Assembly (NCBI RefSeq): GCF_024199945.1 | Contig: NZ_JANADP010000001.1 | Location: 186,001-250,000, forward strand | Source of the DNA: Bradyrhizobium sp. CCGUVB4N | GTDB taxonomy: Bacteria > Pseudomonadota > Alphaproteobacteria > Rhizobiales > Xanthobacteraceae | Length of the DNA: 64,000 bases | Reading direction: 5' to 3' | Part shown: one piece after another, positions 19,418 to 29,698 of the stretch | How positions within the stretch are numbered: the stretch's first letter is position 1 | Layout: each line of letters opens with the position of its first letter | Made by a program: the position numbers and the translations under genes | Notes under the pieces: model-generated | The model's database searches: none | What the model was told of the DNA's origin: nothing | The model's input: only the letters and a program-made list of their open reading frames with translations

Positions 19418-20956
19418 ATGGTCCAGCGGGTTTCGACAGTCGCCTTTGAAGGGATCGAGGCCCGCGCGGTTGACGTGCAGGTGCAGGTCGCGCCGGGCCT
19501 GCCGGCCTTCGCCATCGTCGGCCTTCCCGACAAGGCGGTGTCGGAGGCGCGCGAGCGGGTCCGCTCGGCGCTGATCGCCTCGGGCCTGGCGCTGCCGGCG
19601 CGGCGGATCACCGTCAATCTTGCCCCTGCCGACCTGCCCAAGGAGGGCAGCCATTACGACCTGCCGATCGCGCTCGGCCTGATGGCGGCGATCGGCGCGA
19701 TTCCGCCGGATGCGCTGACCGGCTTTACCGTGCTCGGCGAGCTCGGCCTCGACGGCTCGATCGCGCCGGTGGCCGGCGTTCTGCCCGCCGCGATCGGCGC
19801 CAATGTGCGCGAGGAAGGCCTGATCTGTCCGGCAGCCTGCGGCTCGGAAGCGGCATGGGCGAGCCCGGATATCCAGATCGTCGCCGCACATTCGCTGATT
19901 CAGATCGCCAACCATTTCAAGGGCACGCAAGTGCTGTCGCGGCCCGAGCCGAAGGTGCACGAGGCTGCCGCCTCAAGGCTCGACCTGCGCGACATCAAGG
20001 GCCAGGAGAGCGCCAAGCGCGCGCTGGAGATCGCGGCCGCGGGCGGTCATCACCTCTTGATGATCGGCGCGCCCGGCGCCGGCAAATCGATGCTGGCGGC
20101 GCGCCTGCCCTCGATCCTGCCGCCGCTGTCGCCGAGCGAATTGCTCGAGGTCTCGATGATCGCCTCCGTCGCCGGCGAGATCGAGGGTGGCGCGCTGACG
20201 TCGCAGCGGCCGTTCCGCTCGCCGCATCATTCCGCCAGCATGGCCGCGCTCACCGGCGGCGGCGCGCGCGCAAGGCCCGGCGAGATCTCGCTGGCGCATC
20301 AGGGCGTGCTGTTCCTCGACGAGCTGCCCGAGTTCGATCCACGCGTGCTGGATTCGCTGCGCCAGCCGCTGGAGAACGGCGAGGTCTCGGTCTCCCGCGC
20401 CAACCATCGCGTCACCTACCCTGCCCGCTTCATGCTGATCGCGGCGATGAATCCGTGCCGCTGCGGCAACGCGTTCGAGCCCGGCTATGCCTGCAAGCGC
20501 GGCCGCATCGACCGCTGCACCGGCGATTACCAGGCGCGCATCTCAGGCCCGCTGATGGACCGCATCGATCTGCGCATCGAAGTGCCGGCCGTGACCGCAG
20601 CCGATCTGATCCTGCCGCCGCCGGCCGAAGGCTCCGCTGAGGTCGCCGCGCGCGTCGCAGCCGCGCGCGACATCCAGCTCGCGCGCTACGCGGATGCCGG
20701 ACTGCCGCAGATTCGCACCAATGCCGAGGCGCCGGCGTCCGTTCTGGAGGACATCGCCAAGCCGGACGCGCAGGGACAGAAGCTGCTGCGCGATGCCGCC
20801 GAAACCATGCGGCTGTCGGCGCGCGGCTATCACCGGGTGCTGCGGGTGGCGCGCACGCTCGCCGACCTCGACGGCGCCGACAAGATCGGCCGGCTGCATC
20901 TCGCCGAAGCGCTGTCCTACCGCGCACTCGCGGAGGATGTACGACAGCTCGCCTGA
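19418..20956 (+). CDS. comM: ComM/YifB family Mg-chelatase-like AAA+ ATPase
   Basis: A 512-residue protein. The N-terminal Lon-substrate-like domain (VAPGLPAFAIVGLPDKAVSE) is followed by an AAA+ module with Walker A GAPGAGKSMLAARLPSILPP and Walker B VLFLDELPEFDPRVLDSL, plus the zinc-like CRCGN and the Mg-chelatase C-terminal domain (LSARGYHRVLRVARTLADLD). In relatives ComM is a helicase that helps branch migration during integration of transformed DNA. The ATG follows a 240-base region that contains a possible promoter near 19365 (TTGTCA). Length is normal. Confidence 0.96.
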   Translation: MVQRVSTVAFEGIEARAVDVQVQVAPGLPAFAIVGLPDKAVSEARERVRSALIASGLALPARRITVNLAPADLPKEGSHYDLPIALGLMAAIGAIPPDALTGFTVLGELGLDGSIAPVAGVLPAAIGANVREEGLICPAACGSEAAWASPDIQIVAAHSLIQIANHFKGTQVLSRPEPKVHEAAASRLDLRDIKGQESAKRALEIAAAGGHHLLMIGAPGAGKSMLAARLPSILPPLSPSELLEVSMIASVAGEIEGGALTSQRPFRSPHHSASMAALTGGGARARPGEISLAHQGVLFLDELPEFDPRVLDSLRQPLENGEVSVSRANHRVTYPARFMLIAAMNPCRCGNAFEPGYACKRGRIDRCTGDYQARISGPLMDRIDLRIEVPAVTAADLILPPPAEGSAEVAARVAAARDIQLARYADAGLPQIRTNAEAPASVLEDIAKPDAQGQKLLRDAAETMRLSARGYHRVLRVARTLADLDGADKIGRLHLAEALSYRALAEDVRQLA

Positions 20957-21064
20957 TCATCCAGCGCATCAACCCGGCGGTAACGAGTTTCCTTTACGCT
21001 CTGCAAACCATAGGCCCACAAGTTCCAGTTCGGGCTTGGGCGTGTCCTTGGCGAGTAGCGTGTC

Positions 21065-21535
21065 ATGTTGCGTTTCAAGATCCTGGCCTCGGTGGTTCCC
21101 CTGTTGGCGGCTGCGGTGTTCGCCCGCAACGAGATCGGATCGGTCTCGCATCCCTGCATCGCCTTCGGCGAGACCTCGGTCGAGCTCACCTCCCTGTTCT
21201 GGACCGCCGGCGTGCATGTCGCCTTCACCGAGGATCCGGAACGGGCCACGGTACGGGTTCAAATCACCGACGATGCCGACGCTGCCGACTTCGCGGTCGT
21301 CGACGATGGCACAAGCGACGAGCCGGGCGCCTGCCAGGGCAATCCGTCGACCCGCCTCATTACGATTGCCTCGCAGCCCGTCGACGGCGGTCCGGTGATC
21401 TATCTCGCCACCGACGGCCCTGCTGACTACCGCATCTATGTCCGCTCGAAGACGTTCTCGCAGAAGGAAGCGGCAGCCCTGATCGTCGGCGCCCGCGGCA
21501 ACCGCCCGCTCCCCCTCCAGGCCGCCTCGCTTTGA
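21065..21535 (+). CDS. Small exported protein of unknown function
   Basis: A 156-residue protein I do not recognise. The N terminus (MLRFKILASVVPLLAAAVFA) is a signal peptide or a single membrane anchor. The rest is acidic with repeated Asp (TDDADAADFAVVDDGTSDEP) and two conserved-looking Cys (HPCIAF and GACQG), which may form a disulfide in the periplasm. It lies between comM and a hybrid histidine kinase on the same strand, and its product could sense or be sensed in the envelope, but nothing proves it. Confidence 0.75.
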   Translation: MLRFKILASVVPLLAAAVFARNEIGSVSHPCIAFGETSVELTSLFWTAGVHVAFTEDPERATVRVQITDDADAADFAVVDDGTSDEPGACQGNPSTRLITIASQPVDGGPVIYLATDGPADYRIYVRSKTFSQKEAAALIVGARGNRPLPLQAASL

Positions 21536-21659
21536 GGCGTTAACGCCTCGTCAACCCTGTTTGGAGGCCGCCGCAAAGCCTCAAGTTGTTCGCAAGGTCC
21601 GCGAGACATCGTCGCGAACGGCGGTGGCAGGTTTCGGATAAGAGTCGGGGTCGGTGGCA

Positions 21660-23885
21660 ATGGGTCGGACGTTCCGGATCAAGGTGCGCATGCGCCGCTT
21701 CAGGCGACAGCACCCCAAGATTGCCTTCGCGATCCGCTCCTTCATGATCTTCTCGGCCACGTTCGGCGGCGCCTATGGCTTCGTCACCGGCAGCCGCGCG
21801 CCGAATTCGGGCTACGATCCCAACGCGTTTGCGATCGGTGCGAGCTTCCTGTTTGCACTGGCCTGCCTCGGGCTGGCAACCCTCAGCATGCGGCTGCGTT
21901 TCGTCAACAAGCGGATGAAGAAGCTCGCCGCCCACAACGAGGTGCTGATCGATCGCAACTGGGAGCTGAAGGAAGCCGAAGAGCGCGCCCGCAGCCTGTT
22001 CGAATCACAGGGCGATCTGATCGTGCTGCGCGACCATCAGGGACGGATCACCTTCGCCAATGACGCCTATTGCGCGCTGGCCGGACAGGAGCGCGGCGCG
22101 CTGGTCGGCACGCGCTTCGATTTCGACGTGCTGGAGCAGGGCGACAGCGCCCGTGAAAGCAACGGCACCCGCATCCACGATCAGAAGATCGCAACGCCGG
22201 TCGGCGCGCGCTGGATCGCCTGGCGCGAGGGCTTTGTGCGGCACGACGCCGGCCAGCCCGCGGAATTGCAGAGCGTCGGGCGCGACGTCACCGACCGCAC
22301 CGAGACCGAACGCGCGCTGTCGGATGCCCGCGACCAGGCCGACGCCGCCAACCGCGCCAAATCGCGCTTCCTTGCGATGGCCTCGCACGAGATCCGCACG
22401 CCGCTGAACGGCATCATCGGCATGGGCGGCCTTCTGCTCGACACCTCGCTGACGCCGGAGCAAACCACCTACGCCCGCGCGGTGAAAACCTCGGGCGAAG
22501 CGCTGATGGCGCTGATCGAGGAGCTGCTCGACTATTCCAAGATCGAAGCCGGCAAGCTCGATCTCGACCAGCGTCCCTTTGCGCTCTCGACCTTGATCGA
22601 GGAGGTCACCGAACTGCTGGCGCCGCGCGCGCAGGCGAAAAACCTCGAGATCGCGGCTTACGTCGACGAGCGCCTTCCGCTGGAAGTCGTCGGTGACGCC
22701 GCACGGCTGCGCCAGGTGCTGCTCAACCTCGCCGGCAACGCCATCAAGTTCACCGCAAGCGGCGGCGTGGCGCTGATCGTCGAGCCCGGCATCTGGCCGA
22801 ACGAGATCAGTTTTCTGGTCCGCGATACCGGCATTGGCATTGCGCCGGACGCGCAGCAGCGCATCTTCCGCGAATTCGAGCAGGCCGACGACCGCGTCGC
22901 CCGCACCTATGGCGGCACCGGGCTCGGCCTCGCCATCTCCGAGCGCATCGTCAAGCGCATGGGCGGTCGCATCACGCTGGAGAGCGCGCCGGCGCAGGGC
23001 TCGACCTTCGAGGTCGCAATCCCGCTCGCGCCGTCGCACGGCGACGCCGGACATACCGCGTTTCCGAGCCCCGATCTCGCCGGCAAGTCGATCCTGCTGG
23101 TGGCCGACGGCATCGAGGCGTCGCTGATCGCGCGGCGGCTGGAACGCTGGGGTGGCCAGACCTGCCTGGTCTCCGATACGTCCGTCGCGGAAGCGTTGCT
23201 GCCGGAACGCCCATGGCATGCGGTGCTGATCGACCGCGCGCTCGGTCCGGTCGTCGCCGACCGCCTGGGCGAAGTCGCCCGCGGTCACGCGACACAGCGG
23301 CTCGTGCTGCTGACGCCGAGCTCGCGTCATGACAAGCTTTCGCCGGCCTTCACCGGCTTCCTGGTCAAGCCGCTGCGCGCAGCCTCCCTCGCCGCGCGTC
23401 TTGCGCTGACGCCCGAAGTCGCTTCGCCCGATCTCGCGCCCGAGCCCGTCGAGCCTGCCGCGATCAAAACGCCCGCGAAAGGTCTTTCAATCCTCGTCGC
23501 CGAAGACAACGAGATCAACGCGCTGCTGATGCGGTCGCTCCTCACAAAACTCGGCCACCGCGTCGTCATTGCGGTCCATGGCGAGGCCGCACTGGAATCC
23601 TGGCTTGCGGCGAGCTCGGCCGGCACGCCCTATGATCTGGTCTTGATGGACATCCAGATGCCGCAGCTCGACGGCATCGAGACAACGAAACGCATCCGCG
23701 CCCATGAGACGGCCACCGGCGGCCGCCACACGCCGATCCTCGCGCTCACCGCGAACACGCTGGTGGAAGATCGCTATGCCTGCTTCGAGGCGGGCATGAA
23801 CGGGTTTCTGATCAAGCCGCTCGATCGGGAAAAGCTGGACGAGGCACTGGCGGGATTGGCCGCGTCGCGGCAGCTGGCGGTGTAG
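21660..23885 (+). CDS. Hybrid sensor histidine kinase (2 TM, PAS, HisKA, HATPase, two receivers)
   Basis: A protein of 741 residues from the ATG at 21660 (a GTG at 21654 is also possible). Two hydrophobic segments lie at about residues 22-42 and 55-75, then a PAS domain (DLIVLRDHQGRITFANDAYC), the HisKA box MASHEIRTPLNGIIGM with phosphorylatable His 243, and the ATPase with NLAGNAIKFT, VRDTGIGIAPD and GGTGLGLAIS. The first receiver-like part (SILLVADGIEASLIARRLE) is degenerate; the second (LVLMDIQMPQLDGIETTKRI) is complete with a phosphoacceptor Asp and a LIKPLD Lys. The signal is unknown. No response regulator is adjacent. Confidence 0.93.
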   Translation: MGRTFRIKVRMRRFRRQHPKIAFAIRSFMIFSATFGGAYGFVTGSRAPNSGYDPNAFAIGASFLFALACLGLATLSMRLRFVNKRMKKLAAHNEVLIDRNWELKEAEERARSLFESQGDLIVLRDHQGRITFANDAYCALAGQERGALVGTRFDFDVLEQGDSARESNGTRIHDQKIATPVGARWIAWREGFVRHDAGQPAELQSVGRDVTDRTETERALSDARDQADAANRAKSRFLAMASHEIRTPLNGIIGMGGLLLDTSLTPEQTTYARAVKTSGEALMALIEELLDYSKIEAGKLDLDQRPFALSTLIEEVTELLAPRAQAKNLEIAAYVDERLPLEVVGDAARLRQVLLNLAGNAIKFTASGGVALIVEPGIWPNEISFLVRDTGIGIAPDAQQRIFREFEQADDRVARTYGGTGLGLAISERIVKRMGGRITLESAPAQGSTFEVAIPLAPSHGDAGHTAFPSPDLAGKSILLVADGIEASLIARRLERWGGQTCLVSDTSVAEALLPERPWHAVLIDRALGPVVADRLGEVARGHATQRLVLLTPSSRHDKLSPAFTGFLVKPLRAASLAARLALTPEVASPDLAPEPVEPAAIKTPAKGLSILVAEDNEINALLMRSLLTKLGHRVVIAVHGEAALESWLAASSAGTPYDLVLMDIQMPQLDGIETTKRIRAHETATGGRHTPILALTANTLVEDRYACFEAGMNGFLIKPLDREKLDEALAGLAASRQLAV

Positions 23886-23898
23886 CGGCAGGCGACGC

Positions 23899-24002
23899 TG
23901 CCGTAGGGTGGGCAAAGCGAAAGCGTGCCCACGTATTTGCATTTGGCAATACGGATAGAGGCCGTGGGCACAGCGCTTCGCGCCTTTGCCCACCCTACGG
24001 CA
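23899..24002. repeat. Palindromic intergenic element, copy B1
   Basis: TGCCGTAGGGTGGGCAAAG at the left is matched by the inverted CTTTGCCCACCCTACGGCA at the right, with inner arms GCGTGCCCAC and GTGGGCAC. The whole forms a long hairpin of about 104 bases. A related copy, B2, lies at 44211-44309. It follows the histidine kinase and may act as its terminator. Confidence 0.85.
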
Positions 24003-24110
24003 CTGATCGACAACTTCACGACAACCTGATATCGGCCGGCAATCGACGATTGAAATCGACTGCGCGGCGCGCCACCATCCTCCGGGGCATTTGAATCGAG
24101 GATTTTGCGC

Positions 24111-24735
24111 ATGGGTGTGCTTGTCCGGCTCGCAATCATTGTCCTTCTCGCTGGCCTCTCCCCGGGCGCTGCCGCCGATACGCCGGAACTCATCGCTCAA
24201 GCGAGGCGGCTATGTGCTGGTGTTTCGGCATACCGCGACCGACGACAGCCAGAAGGACGTCTATCCCTTCAAGTTCGACGACATGAGTGCCCAGCGCCAG
24301 CTGAGTGAGAAGGGCAGGGATATGGCGCGTCAGATCGGGGCGGCAATCCAGGAGCGCGCGATTCCGATCGGGAATGTCTACACGAGCCGTCTGAACCGCG
24401 CGATCGAAGCTGGCAAGCTGATCGCCGGCAAGGATGGTAAACCGGTCGACGCATTGACGGACAGCAGCAACGCCAGCGCATCGGGAATGGCAAACCCCAC
24501 CGCGGCGAACGCAAAGGCCGGAGCCGCCGTGCGTCAGCTCGTCGATCAATCTCCGGCCCCCGGCACGAACACCGTCCTCGTCACGCACAAGACGAACATT
24601 GCCGATGCCTTCGGCAAGGAGGCCGGAGACGTTCAGGAAGGCGAAGCCTTCGTCTACCGAGCCAACGGCTCCGGGCCCGCGACTTTCATGGCACGCATCA
24701 AGTTCGCAGATTGGACGGCAAAGGCGGGCAAATAG
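24111..24735 (+). pseudogene. Exported histidine phosphatase family protein, apparent frameshift
   Basis: Two frames together make one protein. From the ATG at 24111 (GAGGA 8 bases upstream) the first frame gives a signal peptide MGVLVRLAIIVLLAGLSPGA and DTPELIAQ; about 30 codons in, near 24195-24200, the family continues in the next frame with LKRGGYVLVFRHTATDDSQK and goes on to TNTVLVTHKTNIADAFG and the stop at 24735. A two-base deletion in an original ATCGCCCTCAAG would explain it. The histidine-phosphatase core with RH and a second His remains. Either the gene is broken, a sequencing error exists, or a downstream start makes a cytoplasmic form. Confidence 0.75.
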
Positions 24736-24747
24736 GAGGCTGCGAAG

Positions 24748-25704
24748 CTACAGCCTTCTCAGCGCTACGCTCTCCACCGCATGATCCGCGCCCTTCTTCA
24801 GGATCAGCGTCGCGCGGGGGCGGGTCGGCAGGATGTTGTCCTCGAGATTGGCGAGGTTGGTGCGCTCCCAGATCGCGGTGGCGGTCGCGGTGGCCTCCTC
24901 ATCCGACAACAGCGCATAGCGGTTGAAGTAGGATTTTGGATTGGTGAACGCGGTGTCGCGCAGCGCCAGGAAGCGCTTGATGTACCAGCGCCGCAGCGCC
25001 GCCTCGTCGGCGTCGATATAGACCGAGAAGTCGAAGAAGTCGGAGACCACGGGCACTGCCTTGCCGTCGCGCGGCAGCTTGCCGGTCTGCAGCACGTTGA
25101 CGCCTTCGACGATCAGGATGTCGGGCTGGTCGACCTCGGCCCATTCGTTCGGCACGATGTCGTAGGTCAAATGCGAATAGACCGGCGAGCGCACATGACG
25201 GCGGCCCGCCTTGATGTCGGACAGGAAGTTGAGCAGCAGCGGCAGGTCGTAGCTTTCCGGAAAGCCTTTCTTCTGAAGGATGCCTTGCTGCTCGAGCAGG
25301 GCCTTCGGGTAGAGGAATCCGTCCGTCGTGATCAGCTCGACTTTCGGGCGCGGCGACCAGCGCGCCAGCAGCGCCTGGAGCACACGGGCCGTGGTCGACT
25401 TTCCGACCGCAACCGAGCCGGCGACGCCGATGATGTAGGGCACCTTGCGGTCGCGGATGTTGAGGAACTGGCGTTCCGCGTAATACAGCCGCTGCATCGC
25501 ATCGACATAGATCGAGAGCAGGCGCGACAGCGGAAGATAGATGTCCTCGACTTCCTTGAGGTCGAGGCGGTCGTGCAGCGAACGCAGCCGGTCAAATTCG
25601 CCCGGCTCCAGCGTCATCGGCGTGTCGTCGCGCAACCGCGCCCACTCTTCGCGCGTGTAGACGCGGTATGGATTATATTGCTGCTCGGGTGCGCGGATAT
25701 CCAT
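24748..25704 (-). CDS. coaA: Pantothenate kinase, type I (CoaA)
   Basis: A 318-residue kinase that catalyses the first step of coenzyme A synthesis. Motifs include [20 protein letters not shown], Walker [18 protein letters not shown], and [20 protein letters not shown]. The N terminus has [17 protein letters not shown] as in the family. It is the last gene of the his operon, 33 bases after hisE on the minus strand, a typical alphaproteobacterial arrangement. CoaA-type enzymes are usually feedback-inhibited by CoA. Confidence 0.98.
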   Translation of the reverse strand: MDIRAPEQQYNPYRVYTREEWARLRDDTPMTLEPGEFDRLRSLHDRLDLKEVEDIYLPLSRLLSIYVDAMQRLYYAERQFLNIRDRKVPYIIGVAGSVAVGKSTTARVLQALLARWSPRPKVELITTDGFLYPKALLEQQGILQKKGFPESYDLPLLLNFLSDIKAGRRHVRSPVYSHLTYDIVPNEWAEVDQPDILIVEGVNVLQTGKLPRDGKAVPVVSDFFDFSVYIDADEAALRRWYIKRFLALRDTAFTNPKSYFNRYALLSDEEATATATAIWERTNLANLEDNILPTRPRATLILKKGADHAVESVALRRL

Positions 25705-25737
25705 GACGCGACCTTCTCCGTAACGAGCTCAGCTCGG

Positions 25738-26064
25738 CTAGCTGCCGCTCTTGCGAGACGCTTTCTCTTCCAGCCCGGACATGTTCGTACGCTTGTCCAG
25801 CGCCGCTTCCACCTCTTCCAATTTTACGCCGCGCGCCTTGAGCAGCACAAGGAAGTGATAGAGCAGGTCGGCGCCCTCGGCGATCAGATGATCGCGATCG
25901 TTTTCGACTGCTGCGATTACGGTTTCGACTGCTTCCTCACCGAACTTCTTGGCGCAATGTTCGGCGCCCTTGTCGAGCAGCTTGCGGGTATAGGAGCCCT
26001 CGCCACCGGAGGCCGCACGGGCATCGATGGTGACGGCGAGATCGTGGATCGTGAAACGCGGCAT
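25738..26064 (-). CDS. hisE: Phosphoribosyl-ATP pyrophosphatase
   Basis: A 108-residue enzyme catalysing the second step of histidine synthesis. It contains GSYTRKLLDKGAEHCAKKFG followed by EEAVETVIAAVENDRDHL and EGADLLYHFLVLLKARGV, the alpha-helical MazG-like core with acidic metal ligands. It is a separate protein, not fused to HisI. It is read from the minus strand about 80 bases after hisF. hisI and the earlier his genes are not in the window. Confidence 0.97.
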   Translation of the reverse strand: MPRFTIHDLAVTIDARAASGGEGSYTRKLLDKGAEHCAKKFGEEAVETVIAAVENDRDHLIAEGADLLYHFLVLLKARGVKLEEVEAALDKRTNMSGLEEKASRKSGS

Positions 26065-26143
26065 ACTGAATACTCGAAACGCGCGTCTGGCCGGTTGGGC
26101 CAGTCCCCGCCGGTTGATGTAGCACTTTTATGAACGGGAGTCG

Positions 26144-26920
26144 TCAGGCATCCAGGCGCATGGGTAATCCGCGCCGGGCCATGTGCTCCTTGGCTTCACG
26201 GATGGTGAATTCCCCGAAGTGGAAGATCGAGGCGGCGAGCACCGCGGTAGCGCGACCATCGCGGATCCCGTCGACGAGGTGGTCGAGATTGCCGACACCG
26301 CCCGAGGCGATCACGGGAACGGGGACACTGTCAGCGATCGCCCGGGTCAGCGGGATGTCAAAGCCCTGCCGCGTGCCGTCGCGGTCCATCGAGGTGAGCA
26401 GAATTTCACCAGCGCCGAGCGAGACCACTTCCTGGGCATATTCGATGGCGTCGATCCCGGTCGAGTTGCGGCCGCCATGGGTAAAGATCTCCCAGCGCTC
26501 GCCACCGCCGGCGCGCTTCACCCGTTTGGCGTCGATCGCCACCACGACGCACTGCTCGCCGAATTTTTCGGCCGCTTCCTTGACGAACTCGCGCCGCGAC
26601 ACCGCGGCGCTGTTGATCGAGACCTTGTCGGCGCCGGCGCGCAGCAGCGTCTTGATGTCGTCCACCTTGCGGACGCCACCGCCGACGGTCACCGGCATGA
26701 AGCAGGCCTCTGCCGTGCGCCGGACCACGTCCAGCATGATGCCGCGGTTCTCATGGGTCGCGGTGATGTCGAGAAAAGTCAGCTCGTCGGCGCCGGCGGC
26801 GTCATAAGCAATCGCGGCTTCGACGGGGTCGCCGGCGTCGCGGAGATCGACGAAGTTGACGCCCTTGACGACGCGGCCGTCCTTGACGTCGAGGCAGGGG
26901 ATCACGCGCACCTTGAACAT
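26144..26920 (-). CDS. hisF: Imidazole glycerol phosphate synthase, cyclase subunit HisF
   Basis: A 258-residue (beta-alpha)8 barrel that combines PRFAR and ammonia from HisH. It begins [20 protein letters not shown] with the catalytic Asp, and later has [32 protein letters not shown] and the catalytic Asp in [16 protein letters not shown], and [23 protein letters not shown] lies upstream of the ATG. It starts only 3 bases after hisA ends, so the two are co-transcribed. Confidence 0.98.
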   Translation of the reverse strand: MFKVRVIPCLDVKDGRVVKGVNFVDLRDAGDPVEAAIAYDAAGADELTFLDITATHENRGIMLDVVRRTAEACFMPVTVGGGVRKVDDIKTLLRAGADKVSINSAAVSRREFVKEAAEKFGEQCVVVAIDAKRVKRAGGGERWEIFTHGGRNSTGIDAIEYAQEVVSLGAGEILLTSMDRDGTRQGFDIPLTRAIADSVPVPVIASGGVGNLDHLVDGIRDGRATAVLAASIFHFGEFTIREAKEHMARRGLPMRLDA

Positions 26921-26923
26921 GTG

Positions 26924-27670
26924 TCAGCTCCCGGGCGCGTTGCGGATCAAAGTGAGGGCGGCGGCGGGGTCGAGCCGGCCGTCATAGAGCGCACGGCCGG
27001 CGATCGCACCGGCGAGCTTTTTCGCGCGCGGTGTCAGCATGGCCTTGACGTCCTCGATCGAGGCGAGGCCGCCCGACGCAATCACGGGAATCGAGATGGC
27101 GTCTGCCAGCGCAATGGTCGCATCGAGGTTGAGGCCCTTGAGCAGGCCATCGCGCGCGATGTCGGTGAAGATGATGGCGGCAACGCCGGCATCCTCGAAA
27201 CGCTGCGCGATCTCCAGCACGGTGACCTGCGAGGTCTCGGCCCAGCCTTCGACCGCGACCTTGCCGTCACGCGCGTCGAGCCCGACCGCGACGCGGCCGG
27301 GGAATTTCTTTGCGGCTGCCTTCACCAGCTCCGGATCGCGCACCGCAGCGGTGCCGATGATGACGCGGGTGATGCCCTTTTCGAGCCAGGCTTCGACGGT
27401 CGCGAGATCGCGAATTCCGCCGCCGAGCTGCACCGGGATCTTGATCGTCTTCAGCATCGCCTCGACGGCCTGCGCATTCACCGGCTTGCCGGCGAACGCA
27501 CCGTCGAGATCGACGACGTGGAGATACTCAAAGCCCTGCGTGACAAAGCTCTCGGCCTGTGCGGCGGGATCGAGATTGAACACGGTCGCGCGCGCCATGT
27601 CGCCTTGCTCGAGGCGCACGCACTGGCCGTTCTTGAGGTCGATGGCAGGAAAAAGAATCACGGTTTCCAT
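26924..27670 (-). CDS. hisA: Phosphoribosylformimino-AICAR ribotide isomerase HisA
   Basis: A 248-residue barrel enzyme for the fourth step of histidine synthesis. It starts [20 protein letters not shown] with the catalytic Asp, followed by [37 protein letters not shown], and [18 protein letters not shown] with the second catalytic Asp. The ATG is inside the end of hisH (13-base overlap), so they are coupled. A much longer open frame upstream exists only as the out-of-frame shadow of hisH. Confidence 0.98.
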   Translation of the reverse strand: METVILFPAIDLKNGQCVRLEQGDMARATVFNLDPAAQAESFVTQGFEYLHVVDLDGAFAGKPVNAQAVEAMLKTIKIPVQLGGGIRDLATVEAWLEKGITRVIIGTAAVRDPELVKAAAKKFPGRVAVGLDARDGKVAVEGWAETSQVTVLEIAQRFEDAGVAAIIFTDIARDGLLKGLNLDATIALADAISIPVIASGGLASIEDVKAMLTPRAKKLAGAIAGRALYDGRLDPAAALTLIRNAPGS

Positions 27671-28308
27671 CGCAAAAAGTTCGAGATCAGGGCTAGCCCA
27701 AAACGCTGGCTCTTCTCGGGGTGAAACTGCGTACCGATGGCGGTGTCCTTCGCGACGATCGCGGTGACGGGACCGCCGTAATCGGCGCGCGCGAGCACGT
27801 CCGCCTCGTTGGCGGCGTTGAGGTGGTAGGAGTGCACGAAATAGGCGTGCTGGCCCTTGGGACCGAGCGGCAGCTTGTTCAGCACCGGATGCTCCGCGAG
27901 CACATCGAGCGTATTCCAGCCCATGTGCGGGATCTTCAGGCTCTCGTCGCGCGGCGTGATCTTCTCGACGTCGCCGCCGATCCAGTTGAGGCCTTCGGTG
28001 ATGACATGTTCCTTGCCGCGGCTCGCCATCAGCTGCATGCCGACGCAGATGCCGAAGAACGGCCGCGCCTTGACGCGGACCGCTTCGGTGATCGCCTCGA
28101 CCATGCCGTTGACGGCATCGAGCCCGCGCCGGCAATCGGCGAAGGCGCCGACGCCCGGCAGCACCAGGCGATCAGCCTCATAGGCCTGATCGGGATCGCT
28201 GGTGACGAAGACCTTTTGCGGATTTTCCAGGCTGCGCGCGGCGCGCTCGAATGCTTTCGCGGCGGAATGCAGATTCCCGGAACCGTAATCGATGATGGCG
28301 ACGCTCAT
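27658..28308 (-). CDS. hisH: Imidazole glycerol phosphate synthase, glutamine amidotransferase subunit HisH
   Basis: A 216-residue class I glutamine amidotransferase that supplies ammonia to HisF. It begins [20 protein letters not shown]; the catalytic Cys is in [15 protein letters not shown] and the His-Glu pair in [14 protein letters not shown]. The ATG overlaps the stop of the preceding DUF2628 gene (ATGA), and hisA starts inside its end. Length is normal. Confidence 0.98.
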   Translation of the reverse strand: MSVAIIDYGSGNLHSAAKAFERAARSLENPQKVFVTSDPDQAYEADRLVLPGVGAFADCRRGLDAVNGMVEAITEAVRVKARPFFGICVGMQLMASRGKEHVITEGLNWIGGDVEKITPRDESLKIPHMGWNTLDVLAEHPVLNKLPLGPKGQHAYFVHSYHLNAANEADVLARADYGGPVTAIVAKDTAIGTQFHPEKSQRFGLALISNFLRWKP

Positions 28309-28835
28309 CTTGACCCTCCCGGTTCTGGAAACAATCCAATGATGCCGCCGGCCGGAATTGGCGGCGGGTTGGAAAATTGCTGACCCGGCACGTTGCGGGT
28401 CGGCGGCGGGCCGCCGCGATCGACAGCCCATTGATCGTTGACGATGCCGCGCTGCTTCTGGCTCCAGCGCTCGAAGAAACGCCGCTCCGCGGTGTCCTCG
28501 TCATCGGCAACGACGACATCGAGTTGCCGCCAGCTGCCGCGCGACAGCGTCCAGCGGCGCAGGCTCGAGGCCTCGAAGCCCATCAGCAGCGCGACGATGA
28601 TGTTGGCGAAGAAGATCGAGCCGCGGCCGACGCCGAGACTATGCAGCCCGGCATCGAACGCGGCGAGGAAGACGATCCAGCCGATCAGGGCCAGCCAAAG
28701 CCTGTTCCAGGCCAGCCAGAACGGACCGAACACCATGGCCCAGAAATGGAAGCCGTCGCGCACGAACACGAATTTGTCAGTCGCGCGCAGGTCGGCCCCG
28801 CCTGGGGTGGGAGCATGAACTGTGTAGACAGGCAT
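28305..28835 (-). CDS. DUF2628 membrane protein in the his operon
   Basis: A 176-residue protein of unknown function. It begins [13 protein letters not shown] and has [20 protein letters not shown], which I recognise as the DUF2628 pattern, with about three hydrophobic helices (near residues 35-55, 55-75 and 80-100) and a charged, Pro-rich C-terminal tail ([17 protein letters not shown]). The gene is inside the his operon between hisB and hisH, and its stop overlaps the hisH start. This place is conserved in relatives, although no link to histidine synthesis is known. Confidence 0.88.
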   Translation of the reverse strand: MPVYTVHAPTPGGADLRATDKFVFVRDGFHFWAMVFGPFWLAWNRLWLALIGWIVFLAAFDAGLHSLGVGRGSIFFANIIVALLMGFEASSLRRWTLSRGSWRQLDVVVADDEDTAERRFFERWSQKQRGIVNDQWAVDRGGPPPTRNVPGQQFSNPPPIPAGGIIGLFPEPGGSR

Positions 28836-28904
28836 TTTCGATGCCCCGTTCTCGAGAATTGAGGTCAATGCCGCCGGCGGCGCCTGGCCACCGAAACGGA
28901 GATG

Positions 28905-29498
28905 TCAGCCGCCAAGCGAGCCCTTGGTGGACGGGATTTCGCCCGCCGCCTTGGGATCGATCGCGACCGCGGTGCGCAGCGCCCGCGCCAGGCCCTTGAA
29001 GCAGGACTCGGCGATATGGTGGCTGTTATCGCCATATAGGGTCTCGACGTGGAGAGTCACGCCGGCGTTGATGGCGAAGGCCTGGAACCACTCGCGCACC
29101 AGCTCGGTGTCGAACTCACCGATCTTGTCGCGGGGGAAGTCGGCCTTGAACACCAGGAACGGGCGGCCCGAAATGTCGATGACCACGCGCGTCAGCGTCT
29201 CGTCCATGGGCATGTGCACGCCGGCATAGCGGGTGATGCCCGCCATGTTGCCGAGCGCCTGCCTGACCGCCTGGCCGAGCGCGATGCCGGTGTCTTCGGT
29301 GGTATGGTGATGATCAATGTGCAGGTCGCCCACCGCCTTGACCGTAAGGTCGATGCGGGAATGGCGGGCGAGGAGATCGAGCATATGGTCGAAAAAGCCG
29401 ATGCCGGTCGCGATATTGGCCACGCCGGTGCCATCGAGGTTCACGGAGACCTCGATGTCGGTTTCCTTGGTCTTGCGCTTGATCGTCGCGGTGCGCAT
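28905..29498 (-). CDS. hisB: Imidazoleglycerol-phosphate dehydratase HisB
   Basis: A 197-residue monofunctional dehydratase for the sixth step of histidine synthesis. It has [20 protein letters not shown], the manganese-binding [20 protein letters not shown] and [20 protein letters not shown]. There is no fused phosphatase domain. It is the first gene here of the his run on the minus strand and diverges from hslV, with about 200 bases between, which should contain both promoters. Confidence 0.98.
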   Translation of the reverse strand: MRTATIKRKTKETDIEVSVNLDGTGVANIATGIGFFDHMLDLLARHSRIDLTVKAVGDLHIDHHHTTEDTGIALGQAVRQALGNMAGITRYAGVHMPMDETLTRVVIDISGRPFLVFKADFPRDKIGEFDTELVREWFQAFAINAGVTLHVETLYGDNSHHIAESCFKGLARALRTAVAIDPKAAGEIPSTKGSLGG

Positions 29499-29698
29499 TG
29501 AAAGCTGGCTTTCATCCTAGCTTGGAGCTGAAAACGCCTGTCTCTTAACAGCCAAATGACGCCTTCGCTACTGCGGGAACGGCTGGCCGGGCCTCTACTT
29601 CTGCCTATGGTGAGCGAATTCGGCCCGGAACGGCCCGTTGTGCCCCGGTTGTCCCTTTCGCCGCGACCGCCTAAATCAGCCGGACAACGAGGTTTAAG

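Noticed and set aside
22005..23330. Open frame of 441 codons on the minus strand opposite the hybrid kinase
   Set aside because: The plus strand codes an unmistakable kinase; the antisense frame is Arg/Ala rich without motifs.
26924..28135. Long open frame extending hisA to 403 codons
   Set aside because: The extra part is the out-of-frame shadow of hisH; HisA starts at [12 protein letters not shown].
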